Positions 24,794 to 33,754 of a stretch of DNA of 64,000 nt are shown one piece after another; position 1 is the stretch's first letter; each line of letters begins with the position of its first letter. The stretch comes from SOIV01 sp964435925 (lineage in GTDB: Bacteria > Acidobacteriota > Aminicenantia > Aminicenantales > Aminicenantaceae). Where the stretch lies: positions 1 to 64,000 of the forward strand of contig CAYTBG010000002.1 in NCBI GenBank assembly GCA_964435925.1. The letters are read 5' to 3'. The translations under genes were made by a program, and so were the position numbers. The notes under the pieces were generated by a model, which had not been told where the DNA came from, ran no database searches, and saw only the letters and a program-made list of their open reading frames with translations.

Positions 24794-24964
24794 TTAGTTT
24801 AGAGATTGATTCATGAATTATGAGGGAGGATCAGCATAATTTTAGATAATGCATTTTACATGGGAGTCGGGTGCATCTTAGGCTGCGATATTTTGCTTTC
24901 GGCTCCCTAAAGAACGAGGAAGAATTTATTAATGGAAATTGAAATATAAGGAGATTTTAAAAGG

Positions 24965-25399
24965 ATGAAACGGAACTTTACACCAACACAGGTGACAGAG
25001 GGTAAGATAGATTATAGCCTTAAAGAGTTTTTAAGAGACTTATGGGAAGAAGTAAAATCTAATATACCCAAAGGGGTCCTTAATCATCTACCCGAAGGGA
25101 AAGAGAAAGACAGAAAGTATAACAAAATAATAAGAGAAGTCTTCAATGTTGTATATGAGGTCTGTTACTTGGCTGTGGTTGAGAAATCCTACTTGAAATT
25201 AGTGCTTAAACAATCTAACGAAGTGGAAAGAAAGCTTATAAAAAAGACAATTAAGGAGAATAAGAGCAATATTGATATGCTGTATGCTATCTTGAGGATG
25301 CATATAGCAAGAGGACTCAAGGAGGGATTGACGAAGAAACAAGCTGTAAAAGCAACAGTTGAATATAGTAAGGAGTTAATTTCTAAATGGAAAAGATAG
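24965..25399 (+). CDS. Unknown 144-residue helical protein, copy 2
   Basis: Paralogue of the protein at 10081, with substitutions only in the first 65 or so residues; from there to the end the DNA is identical to copy 1 over 231 bases. A ribosome site (AAGGAG) precedes the ATG. It is the last gene before rpoD. No motif identifies its function; its consistent pairing with a universal stress protein gene is the only clue. Confidence 0.8.
   Translation: MKRNFTPTQVTEGKIDYSLKEFLRDLWEEVKSNIPKGVLNHLPEGKEKDRKYNKIIREVFNVVYEVCYLAVVEKSYLKLVLKQSNEVERKLIKKTIKENKSNIDMLYAILRMHIARGLKEGLTKKQAVKATVEYSKELISKWKR
25161..25391. repeat. 231-base identical tract shared with 10277-10507
   Basis: This is the partner of the tract in copy 1; every base agrees and both edges are sharp. 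It starts within codon 66 of the unknown gene and ends two codons before its stop. Confidence 0.9.
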
Positions 25400-25467
25400 A
25401 AACATATGTGTAAAAAACGAAACGTGACAGTTTTAGGGAAGAAGATAATAAAAGATAAAAGTATGTC

Positions 25468-27075
25468 ATGAATAAAGAAATGGACAGAATTCATCAGCTC
25501 ATTTCTAAAGGAAAAAAGCAAGGGTATATTCTTTTTGAAGAAATAGACAAAACATTTAAGGATAACGTAGACGATGGAAAAGACTTTGATGAATTTCTCA
25601 ACTCTATTGATGGCTATGGGATCAAAATCTACTATAAACGAAATATGTTTAGTCCAAAAAGAAAAAAAAGTAAGTTCGTTAGACTTGAAAGTCTAGAGCG
25701 AACAACAGATCCAGTAAAACTCTATCTAAGAGAAATGGGCACTATCTCGCTCCTTACTCGCCAGGAAGAAATAGCTATAGCAAAGCAAATCGAAAAAAGC
25801 AAGATGAATATTATCAGAGCTCTTTTTGACACCCGGCTTATCCTCGATGAAGTTTTCTCTCTGGAAGAGAAGATAAAGGAAGGTTTTGAAGTCATCCATG
25901 GAATGTTCGATTTCAGCGAAGATGATATTACAGAGAGAAAGCTTGAAGAAAAAAAGGAACACATTCTGGCCAAAATCAGGAAGATCAGAGATCTGAGTTC
26001 TCGGTTAGAGAGTATCCCTTTAACAAAGAAATATTCTTTTACCCGCGGGCGGCTTATGGTCAAAATGAACCGCCTCATCAGGGAACTCATTATTCGACGA
26101 GCCCAATGGGAAAAAATCATTGACAATCTGCAGGAAAAATTAAAAGTCATCAACGAATTAGAAGATATCAAGAAAGATCTAAATTTAGCGCTAAAACAGG
26201 CCCGAGGCAAAAAGAAAAAGACTGAGCTGAAACGCAAAGTACAAGAAACCAACAAGCTCTTGAGGAAACACCAGAAAGAAATCGGCCTTAATTCTCAAGG
26301 TTTAAGAAAAATTCTGAGAGTTATCGCTACGGCAAAAAAGATCAGCGATCAAGCGAAAAAAGAGCTCATAGCATCCAACCTAAGACTTGTAATTTCCATA
26401 GCTAAGAAATACAGCCACCGCGGAGTCCCGTTTTCTGATTTAATCCAGGAAGGAAACATAGGTCTGATGAGAGCTGTGGATAAATTTGAATATCGACAAG
26501 GGTATAAATTTTCAACTTATGCCACCTGGTGGATTAGACAAGCTATAATGCGATCCATAGCTGACAAATCACGGATAATAAGAATCCCTGTGCATATGGT
26601 AGAAACTATAAACAAACTGACAAGGATATCGAGAACTCTTGTCCAGGAAAAAGGTAGAGAACCAACTTGCAAAGAGATATCCAGTAAAATGGGAATACCC
26701 GTCAGCAAAGTAAGAAAGATCATAAAATTCGCCCAGGAACCCATCTCTCTTGAAACCCCCATCGGAGAAGAAGAAGACAGTCGACTGTGTGATTTCATCA
26801 AAGATGAGGATATCCCTTCGCCTGCCGATACAGTCATTCGTATCAATATGATAGAGCAAATTGAAGATGTGCTAAAAACTATCCCAGAGAAAGAGGCAAA
26901 AGTTCTAAAGATGCGATTTGGATTAGGTGATGGCAATGAGCATACCCTGGAACAAATCGGGGATCAATTCAAAGTTACTCGTGAGAGAATCAGGCAGATC
27001 GAAACAAAAGCCTTAAGAAAATTAAAGCATCCTAACCGAAGCGAAAAATTAGAGTCATTTGCAGATTACTATTGA
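25468..27075 (+). CDS. rpoD: Primary RNA polymerase sigma factor (RpoD/SigA)
   Basis: The 535-residue protein has region 1.2 (DPVKLYLREMGTISLLTRQE), a shortened non-conserved insert, region 2 (LRLVISIAKKYSHRGVPFSD, with the DNA-melting KFSTYATWWIRQAI), region 3 and region 4.2 (LEQIGDQFKVTRERIRQIE). This is a group 1 sigma, which directs RNA polymerase to housekeeping promoters. A partial region 1.1 is visible (RIHQLISKGKKQGYILFEE). It starts 68 bases after the stress gene pair, and GTGACA (25424) with TAATAA (25446) at 16-base spacing could be its own promoter. A second, alternative group 2 sigma cannot be excluded from sequence alone. Confidence 0.9.
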   Translation: MNKEMDRIHQLISKGKKQGYILFEEIDKTFKDNVDDGKDFDEFLNSIDGYGIKIYYKRNMFSPKRKKSKFVRLESLERTTDPVKLYLREMGTISLLTRQEEIAIAKQIEKSKMNIIRALFDTRLILDEVFSLEEKIKEGFEVIHGMFDFSEDDITERKLEEKKEHILAKIRKIRDLSSRLESIPLTKKYSFTRGRLMVKMNRLIRELIIRRAQWEKIIDNLQEKLKVINELEDIKKDLNLALKQARGKKKKTELKRKVQETNKLLRKHQKEIGLNSQGLRKILRVIATAKKISDQAKKELIASNLRLVISIAKKYSHRGVPFSDLIQEGNIGLMRAVDKFEYRQGYKFSTYATWWIRQAIMRSIADKSRIIRIPVHMVETINKLTRISRTLVQEKGREPTCKEISSKMGIPVSKVRKIIKFAQEPISLETPIGEEEDSRLCDFIKDEDIPSPADTVIRINMIEQIEDVLKTIPEKEAKVLKMRFGLGDGNEHTLEQIGDQFKVTRERIRQIETKALRKLKHPNRSEKLESFADYY

Positions 27076-27256
27076 AAAAAAAGGATGTTTTTAAAATTTA
27101 AAATATCAAGCATTGTCTTCTGTATTTTTACTTTTAGCTTGCTCCATCGTTTGACTTAGCTACTTTCCTTTTTTATAAGTTCTGAAAGGAAAATGAGATG
27201 GAATAATGTAAAAATGGAAATATTTATTACTTGTCAAGAAAATAAATATATATCTC

Positions 27257-28969
27257 TTGCACATAGTTACAGTGAAAAAAAATAAGCATAAATATCCGAA
27301 TATCATTCTGATTGTCATCGATGCTCTTCGTGCAAGAAATTTAGGTTGCTACGGAGGAGGTGAAGAATCGAGTCCAAACATTGATGAAATTGCGGATAAA
27401 GGTATTCTCTTTGAAAATGTCTATTGCAGCTGGAATACGACAGATCAAAGTTTAACTACTATTCTTTCGGGAAGACATCCAAGAACCCATGGGATTGTCC
27501 ACCATGGTGATAAGATAAAACCTGAAGATCTAAACGCATTTGAGACCTTAAATGTAAGATTGCTATCTCAGATTTTGCAGGGGAACGGATATGAAACCCT
27601 CGCAGTTGATTGGATGGCTAGATGGTTTAAAAGAGGATTTGATTATTATGGTTATAACCCAGAAAGAAATTTTTTAAGAAAGCTCGTTTATTATATTATT
27701 ACCCTTCCCTATGTCCATTTAAAATATATGGCTGCCCATCTTGGATTACTAAGAATTTACTCAAAAAAGAGAAGATTTTCCGCCGCTTCTTTGTGGAAAG
27801 GATTCAAAGACGTATTTCGAACATTTCTATTTACTTTTGAGCTGGCAAGAATTCAGGATGCGTGTTTTGTTAAAGGGCTTGCTGAGAAATTGATTAAAAA
27901 GTCAAGAAAAGAAAACTTTTTTCTTTTTCTCCATTATTGGGACACACACACCCCGTACAGCTGTCCCAGGAATTTTTTAGAAAAGAAAAAAGGCCACATG
28001 ACTTCCAAAGAGTTATTATTAGCGAAATACAAAGGAGCGGTAAGATATGTTGACCAGCAAATCGGCAGATTATTCGATTCGTTAAGAGAAGAAAGACTTC
28101 TGGAAGATACGCTGATTATTATTACTTCAGATCATGGGGAGAGTTTAACGGAACACGATATTTTTTTTGATCATCATGGTCTTTACGATGTGACAACACA
28201 TGTCCCTTTGATCCTTTATTATCCTAAAGCCTTTTCTGAACCAAAAAAAGTGAAAGGCTTAGTTCAGCACATAGATTTGGCACCGACTATATATGAGTTA
28301 TTAAATATCAAATACAAAGACTATGAGTTAGATGGAGCTAGTTTGATGCCTTTGATTCGGGGAGAGAAAAGGGAAATACGTCACTTCGTATTCAATGAGG
28401 AATCATATGTGCAGAGAAAGATTGGTTTTAGAACAAAAAAATTTAAGTATATTTTTAGCCCTGATGGTGTTGGTATGTGCAATTATTGCCAGCAGGTACA
28501 CGGGGGCGAAGAGGAGTTATATAATCTAGAGGTTGATCCCGAAGAGAAGGTTAATATCGCTGTTGAAAGCAAAATTGTAGCTGATGAAATGAAAAAAGGA
28601 CTTAATGATTTAATAAGAAGTTTAAACAGCAAAAAACAAAAGGAGTTTATCAGCGGAAGCATTTTCAGATTAAGAGAAAGAGGGAGATTAGATGATGATT
28701 ATTTGGTCAAGGGGGAATTTTCAGATATGAAAAATGAAAAAAATGAAAGACAGTCAACTAGGAAAGAAAAAGTTACCTTAGAATTTCCCGAGGAAATAAT
28801 GAAGGAGATTAAAAGGAGAATCGAGGATACCGAATTCCAATCCAGCGAAGAATATTTATCTTGTATAATCCATGAAGTCCTGAAAGGAAGTTCTTCAAGG
28901 ATTGCACAAAATTCTAAAGAAGAGAAAAAAATAAAGAAGAAGCTACGCAGCTTGGGTTATATGGATTAA
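27257..28969 (+). CDS. Sulfatase-fold protein lacking the CxPSR motif, with RHH-like insert near the C-terminus
   Basis: A 570-residue alkaline-phosphatase-superfamily protein. The metal site IVIDALRARNLGCYG is at the N-terminus and TSDHGESLTEHDIFFDHHG further on. Where true sulfatases have CSPSR before the LLTGRYP-like motif, this one has TDQSL (NTTDQSLTTILSGRHP), so the formylglycine-forming Cys is replaced by Thr. It is therefore more likely a phosphoester hydrolase or phosphoglycerol/phosphoethanolamine transferase. Residues about 500-540 (VTLEFPEEIMKEIKRRIEDT, then SSEEYLSCIIHEVLKG) look like a ribbon-helix-helix fold, followed by the standard terminal KKLRSLGYMD. The start (TTG 27257) is uncertain; GTG at 27272 is an alternative. 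Confidence 0.82.
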   Translation: MHIVTVKKNKHKYPNIILIVIDALRARNLGCYGGGEESSPNIDEIADKGILFENVYCSWNTTDQSLTTILSGRHPRTHGIVHHGDKIKPEDLNAFETLNVRLLSQILQGNGYETLAVDWMARWFKRGFDYYGYNPERNFLRKLVYYIITLPYVHLKYMAAHLGLLRIYSKKRRFSAASLWKGFKDVFRTFLFTFELARIQDACFVKGLAEKLIKKSRKENFFLFLHYWDTHTPYSCPRNFLEKKKGHMTSKELLLAKYKGAVRYVDQQIGRLFDSLREERLLEDTLIIITSDHGESLTEHDIFFDHHGLYDVTTHVPLILYYPKAFSEPKKVKGLVQHIDLAPTIYELLNIKYKDYELDGASLMPLIRGEKREIRHFVFNEESYVQRKIGFRTKKFKYIFSPDGVGMCNYCQQVHGGEEELYNLEVDPEEKVNIAVESKIVADEMKKGLNDLIRSLNSKKQKEFISGSIFRLRERGRLDDDYLVKGEFSDMKNEKNERQSTRKEKVTLEFPEEIMKEIKRRIEDTEFQSSEEYLSCIIHEVLKGSSSRIAQNSKEEKKIKKKLRSLGYMD

Positions 28970-29041
28970 CTTCATTTTTCATATTTTGGATTCGTGGCAT
29001 ATCTTAGATTCGTTGAGTTTTAAAGCTAAAAATATTTTTCC

Positions 29042-29686
29042 GTGATTCAAATGAAAAAACAAGCGACTATCATAGTCGGGATTGCACTTCTGGGAATTGA
29101 AATTGCTTTTTTTATTTTTTGGCTATTCGTGGACTCTTCTTTTGCCACAAAAATTTTGTCAATGGTGGCAGCTAATCACCTGGGGGGGAGACTTGCTTTT
29201 ATCGCGGTCGGGCTTGAAAACGGGCTTTCTTCTTATCTCATCATTCCTATCATAGTTTTTTACAACACAACTTATCTTTTACTGATGTATTCAATTTTTG
29301 TTTTTTTCTATGAACGAGTTAAAAAATTAAAATTTATAAGAAATTATATTGAGTCTATACAGAATAAGGCTAAAAATAAAAAGCGACTGTTTAAAAAATG
29401 GAATTGGTTCGGCCTTTCTCTTTTTGTATGGATACCTTTGCCCTGGACAGGAGCAGTAATAGGTTCCTATATCGCCCATTTGGAGGGCTACGATATCAGA
29501 GAAACGTTTTTAATCGTTATCCCTTCGATGTGGGTTGGGATCATCTCCTGGACATTATGGTTTGATGAGCTTTATGAATTTATTGAACAATTTGGAAAAG
29601 GTAGGACAATTTTATTAACTATTTTCCTCCTTTTTCTACCCATTATTTATTATGTATTAAGAGGCTTCAGAAAAAATAAACGATAA
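29042..29686 (+). CDS. Small multidrug-export-type membrane protein (COG2426-like)
   Basis: The 214-residue protein has about five hydrophobic helices and the conserved WIPLPWTGAVIGSYIAHLEG segment characteristic of the Sm_multidrug_ex family. No transport substrate is proven for the family. The start is GTG 29042 or ATG 29051. It follows the sulfatase-fold gene by 72 bases, and may be co-transcribed. Confidence 0.75.
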   Translation: MIQMKKQATIIVGIALLGIEIAFFIFWLFVDSSFATKILSMVAANHLGGRLAFIAVGLENGLSSYLIIPIIVFYNTTYLLLMYSIFVFFYERVKKLKFIRNYIESIQNKAKNKKRLFKKWNWFGLSLFVWIPLPWTGAVIGSYIAHLEGYDIRETFLIVIPSMWVGIISWTLWFDELYEFIEQFGKGRTILLTIFLLFLPIIYYVLRGFRKNKR

Positions 29687-29709
29687 ATTTCTTGGATAAG
29701 CTAAAGCTC

Positions 29710-30981
29710 TTAAGATAAATAATTTTGGACGTAGTCAATAACTTGTTCAGGTTCCAGCCCATCAAAACACCTCACTTCCGGGCACTTTTTAAATATCTTA
29801 TCGATACATGTAAGATTTTTACAGGCTGGAAACGCTTCAAAGGTTTTTGAGGGGGCTGCTTGCGATGCTGATAAATATTCATCGGAAAAAGAATCATAGC
29901 CATAGATTTTTGCACTTGTTGCTCCAAATATTCCAATTACGGCAGTAGAGTTTCTAAAATGGTTATCAGAATTCACAATGATTTTTTTTGCCGCAGCAAT
30001 ATGCAAGGGCCCTGTATCTCCAGTAATAAACATATCAGAATTATCGATTAAGGCAGCATAGACATCGATTGGAATATCCCTGGGTATGACAACAATTTTT
30101 TTCCTAAGAGATGAGGGAATTTCATTGAGGAGTTTTTTTTCAATGCCTTTAAAAATAAATCCACAATTCATAAGAAGGGTTAACTTTTTGTGTGGTAAAA
30201 TTCCTTTTAATAGTTCTAATTGAAATTTAAGTGGAATTAATGTGTAAGGGGAAGCAGTATCGGGGTTAAACAGAATCTTTTTCGCATGCGGATTTATGTT
30301 TAATTTGTCCATTGCTTTTGTTGTTTTATTGCAAAGCTGTTGAGTTGTGAAAAGATGATTTTCGGAAAATTTTATCTTTGGTTTATTTTTAGGTTTAATA
30401 TCAGAAGGAAATTCCTCTATCAATTCTTTGGCGAATTTATTCATTTGAAAAGCAATCTGAGCTTTGCGGTTATCTGAAGTGTAATCGCGAATAATATTAG
30501 CTATAAATCTTACTGGATTGATAACAGATGAATTGGCAGATTTAAAATTGTTAGCGGGGAAATAGGGGCAAAAATTAAAGATTAAATCGAAATCACATCT
30601 TTCAATTAAATTTTTCAAAATTTTACAATCTCTTTTAGAAGGATAGCCGAGATTTCTAAACAACGGAAAATGTCTATCGATATCAGGATTTGCTTTAATT
30701 AGAGGGTAAGCTTTGCGTTGATAGACATAGCTAATTTCCATGTCTGGAAAAAAAGATTTTAATGGAGATATGAATGACTGGGTAATAATTGCATCGCCAA
30801 TATTGATATCAGGAATAATTAATATTCTTTTCGGCTTGTCTATTTTATTAAGATGTTTAGTTTCTAATCTCTTTAAAAAATTATTGATTTTTTTACTTGA
30901 GGACAGAGCTTTAGCTATTCTATCTAAGAATGGGGCTGGAATCTTAGATGTTAACCTCGCTAGATGCTCTATGGGAATCAT
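29710..30981 (-). CDS. Glycosyltransferase family 9 (ADP-heptose:LPS heptosyltransferase-like)
   Basis: A 423-residue GT9 protein. The N-terminal KRILIIPDINIGDAIITQSF is the family's first Rossmann strand and loop. The C-terminal half has FITGDTGPLHIAAA, the nucleotide-sugar site, and VIGIFGATSAKIYGY. Its C-terminal part holds several Cys residues (CKNLTCIDKIFKKCPEVRC), a frequent feature of this family. It would add heptose or another sugar to an outer-membrane glycolipid. The gene is convergent with the membrane protein gene at 29042. Confidence 0.85.
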   Translation of the reverse strand: MIPIEHLARLTSKIPAPFLDRIAKALSSSKKINNFLKRLETKHLNKIDKPKRILIIPDINIGDAIITQSFISPLKSFFPDMEISYVYQRKAYPLIKANPDIDRHFPLFRNLGYPSKRDCKILKNLIERCDFDLIFNFCPYFPANNFKSANSSVINPVRFIANIIRDYTSDNRKAQIAFQMNKFAKELIEEFPSDIKPKNKPKIKFSENHLFTTQQLCNKTTKAMDKLNINPHAKKILFNPDTASPYTLIPLKFQLELLKGILPHKKLTLLMNCGFIFKGIEKKLLNEIPSSLRKKIVVIPRDIPIDVYAALIDNSDMFITGDTGPLHIAAAKKIIVNSDNHFRNSTAVIGIFGATSAKIYGYDSFSDEYLSASQAAPSKTFEAFPACKNLTCIDKIFKKCPEVRCFDGLEPEQVIDYVQNYLS

Positions 30982-31071
30982 GAAAGATACTTTTTATAAA
31001 TGTTTTTAATTTATTATCTTCTATAATTTGCATATCATATCTGATGTTTGAATTCAAGTTTGTCACCGCCA

Positions 31072-31250
31072 CCTCATTGATAAGTATAAACAGATGAGGC
31101 TGTAAGGAAAAAAAGAAGAGAATAGAGGATAGTGGGGTCAGCCCTTAGCAAAATGAAGGTTGAAAAATCAGAGGTTGATGTGTTTTTCTCTCCAATAGCA
31201 AGGTCTGACCCCGACTACGTATATAAAGGAGGTTAAGGAGAAGGAGGTTT
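31072..31250. repeat. Dispersed repeat, copy 2 (REP-like palindromic core)
   Basis: It matches 1100-1269, with better-preserved ends to the palindromic core: GGGGTCAG at 31134-31141 and CTGACCCC at 31205-31212, bracketing 79 bases. It sits between the glycosyltransferase start and the end of hutI. No reading frame is carried. Confidence 0.75.
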
Positions 31251-31260
31251 AATTCTTCTT

Positions 31261-32550
31261 TCAAACTTTTCCCTCTTGAACCACAATGTTCCCATCCCTG
31301 GCTACAATTTTCCCGTTCTTTATGACATGTTTCAAGGGATTAATGCCCAGGTGATAGACAAGGGTGGGATAATTGGGAACGTCCCATAAAACAACATCCA
31401 TTTTTTTCCCGACTTCAAGACTTCCCACCTCTTCATGCTTTGCCAGAGCATAGACAGCATTTGCCGTCGCGGCATTGATGGCTTCTTCTATGCTCATCTT
31501 CAGGGTGAGAACAGCAAGCTGGAGGACAAAAAGCATGGATTCTGTCATCGAGGTTCCGGGATTAAAATCCGTGGCCAAAGCGACGATGGCTCCTTCTTCG
31601 ATGAGTTTTCGCGCGGGCGCTTTTTTCTCATGCATGAGGAAGAAAGAGACTGCGGGGAGCAGGGTAGCTACTGTTTGGCTTTTTGCGAGTTCCTGGATTC
31701 CTTCCTCAGTAATATTGGTGAGATGGTCAGCAGATGTGGCTTCCTCCTCTGCGGCAAGCTTCGCTCCTCCCAAAGGAGAGAATTCATCGGCGTGGATTTT
31801 GATTTTAAATCCTGCTGCTTTGGCAGCCCTGACTAATTTTCTTGTCTCATCAAGGGAGAAAACTCCCTCCTCACAGAAGACATCAAAGAACTCGGCCAAA
31901 TTTTTTTCTTTTACTTCGGGTAGGATTTTATGAATGAGAAGCTCGATATAATCGTTTTTTCGAGACCTGTATTCTTCTGGGATTTCATGGGCGCCCATAA
32001 AGGTGGGGACGATATCGATGGGATGGAGCTTTCGAAGCTCTTCGAGCGTTTCAAGCTGTTTTATCTCGTCTTTAAGGTTCAAGCCGTAGCCGCTCTTGGC
32101 CTCGGTAGTCGTAGTTCCCAAAAGAAGCATATTATCGAGGCGATTAAGAGAGAGGGAGAGGAGATCCTTCTTGGAAGCTTGACGGGTTGCTTTTACTGTT
32201 GTCTGAATTCCCAAGCCTTTTTTTGCCAACTCCTGGTATGAGTAGCCTTTAAGACGGAGAACAAATTCTTCCTCTCTTGTTCCAGCAAAAGGGAGGTGTG
32301 TATGAGAGTCAACAAAGCCCGGAAGTGCGACCAGACCGGTTCCATCGATATAAATGCCATCTTCTTCCAATCGAACTTCTTTTTTGAATTTTTTCTCCTC
32401 TCCCAAAAAAATAATCTTTCCTTTAAATGAAGCAATGCAGGCTTTCTCCAGAAGCCCGACATCTTGGAGGGCGCCTGCTCTCTTAGGTATCTGCCCCCTG
32501 CAGGTAAGAAGTTGCTCACAGTTTACAACTGCAAGGTCAGCTGATTTCAC
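31261..32550 (-). CDS. hutI: Imidazolonepropionase
   Basis: The 429-residue amidohydrolase opens imidazolone-5-propionate to N-formimino-glutamate in histidine breakdown. It has the metal-binding LPGFVDSHTHLPFAG, the TTTEAKSGYGL substrate loop, KIHADEFSPLGGAKLAAE, and LATDFNPGTSMTESM. All key histidines and the Asp appear present. Its first 14 bases overlap the end of ftsZ, so it is part of the division operon's transcript. No other hut gene is visible in the window. The placement is unusual. Confidence 0.92.
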   Translation of the reverse strand: MKSADLAVVNCEQLLTCRGQIPKRAGALQDVGLLEKACIASFKGKIIFLGEEKKFKKEVRLEEDGIYIDGTGLVALPGFVDSHTHLPFAGTREEEFVLRLKGYSYQELAKKGLGIQTTVKATRQASKKDLLSLSLNRLDNMLLLGTTTTEAKSGYGLNLKDEIKQLETLEELRKLHPIDIVPTFMGAHEIPEEYRSRKNDYIELLIHKILPEVKEKNLAEFFDVFCEEGVFSLDETRKLVRAAKAAGFKIKIHADEFSPLGGAKLAAEEEATSADHLTNITEEGIQELAKSQTVATLLPAVSFFLMHEKKAPARKLIEEGAIVALATDFNPGTSMTESMLFVLQLAVLTLKMSIEEAINAATANAVYALAKHEEVGSLEVGKKMDVVLWDVPNYPTLVYHLGINPLKHVIKNGKIVARDGNIVVQEGKV

Positions 32551-33745
32551 GAGGGATTTTCCTTATAGGGGTTTGTTTGTTTTTTCTGATGAAAGAGGGC
32601 GTTTCATAAGGTTCCCATTGCTTTTCCCAAGCGGGTCTGTTCCAGAGAACCTCGCTTCCCTTTGGCTCAAATAAATAAGGAGGTGTATCACTCTTAACCT
32701 TAGGAGAAGGAGCTTCTTGCGCAAGGGAAGAGATGTCTGCTTGAGGTGCAATTTCCCTCCGCGGTGTAAGCCCAAAACCTGTGGCGATGACAGTAACTTT
32801 AGCCATTTCTTTCATGCTTTCGTCGATCACTGTGCCAAAAATGATATTGGCTTCTGGATGAGCCTGGCTGTGGATAAGCTGCGAGGCTGTAGAGACTTCG
32901 TGAAGAGTGAGATCTCTCCCGCCGGTTATATTGATCAGGACTCCTTGAGCTCCCTCGATCGAGGTATCAATTAGAAGAGGACTGGATATTGCCTTTTGGG
33001 CAGCATCCACAGCTCTGTTTTCGCCGGATGCTAATCCTGTCCCCATGAAGGCCATACCCATGCCTTTCATGATTGATTTGACGTCAGCAAAGTCCAGGTT
33101 GATCAGCCCTGGCTTGGTAATGAGGTCCGAAATTCCCTGGGCTGCCTGCCGTAATATGTCGTCAGCCATTTTGAAGGCATCCTGGATAGAAGTATCCAGC
33201 GTGACTGTCTCGAGCAGTCTTTCATTTGGTATGGAAATAACCGTGTCAACAGAAGTTTTTAATTCTGCCAGGCCTTCTTCTGCTTGCTTAGATCTGATTT
33301 TTCCTTCAAACTGAAAGGGCAGGGTTACTATGGCAATCGCCAGAATGTCCATTTCTGAGGCGAGATTTGCCAGGACCGGAGTCGCTCCTGTTCCTGTGCC
33401 TCCGCCTAAGCCAGCGGTCAGAAAGACCATGTCTGAATCTTCAAGGACACTGACTAATTTTTCCGTATCTTCCATGGCTGCTTGTTTTCCGATATCCGGT
33501 CTTCCGCCAGATCCCAGTCCTTTTGTAAGCTGCTCTCCAATCTGGACCTTAGTCCTTGCTTTGGTGCTGTTGAGAGCCTGAAGGTCTGTATTGACTGTGA
33601 TAAATTTCACTCCTTCGATTCCTGCTTCAATCATCCTGTTTATGGCATTTCCACCGCCTCCACCGATCCCAACAACTTTTATTTTGGCCCCATAACGTTC
33701 TTCTACCAAGCGAAATTTTAATTTACTTTTTATTTCTTCACTCAT
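32537..33745 (-). CDS. ftsZ: Cell division protein FtsZ
   Basis: The 402-residue tubulin-like GTPase has the N-terminal KVVGIGGGGGNAINRM, the tubulin signature GGGTGTGATPVLA near residues 113-125, and the T7 loop NLDFADVKSIM. The linker is short, and the C-terminal tail includes ETPSFIRKN, a typical FtsA-binding peptide, followed by an extra basic stretch. It polymerises into the Z-ring at mid-cell. Nine bases separate it from ftsA. Confidence 0.97.
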   Translation of the reverse strand: MSEEIKSKLKFRLVEERYGAKIKVVGIGGGGGNAINRMIEAGIEGVKFITVNTDLQALNSTKARTKVQIGEQLTKGLGSGGRPDIGKQAAMEDTEKLVSVLEDSDMVFLTAGLGGGTGTGATPVLANLASEMDILAIAIVTLPFQFEGKIRSKQAEEGLAELKTSVDTVISIPNERLLETVTLDTSIQDAFKMADDILRQAAQGISDLITKPGLINLDFADVKSIMKGMGMAFMGTGLASGENRAVDAAQKAISSPLLIDTSIEGAQGVLINITGGRDLTLHEVSTASQLIHSQAHPEANIIFGTVIDESMKEMAKVTVIATGFGLTPRREIAPQADISSLAQEAPSPKVKSDTPPYLFEPKGSEVLWNRPAWEKQWEPYETPSFIRKNKQTPIRKIPREIS

Positions 33746-33754
33746 TCTTACCTC

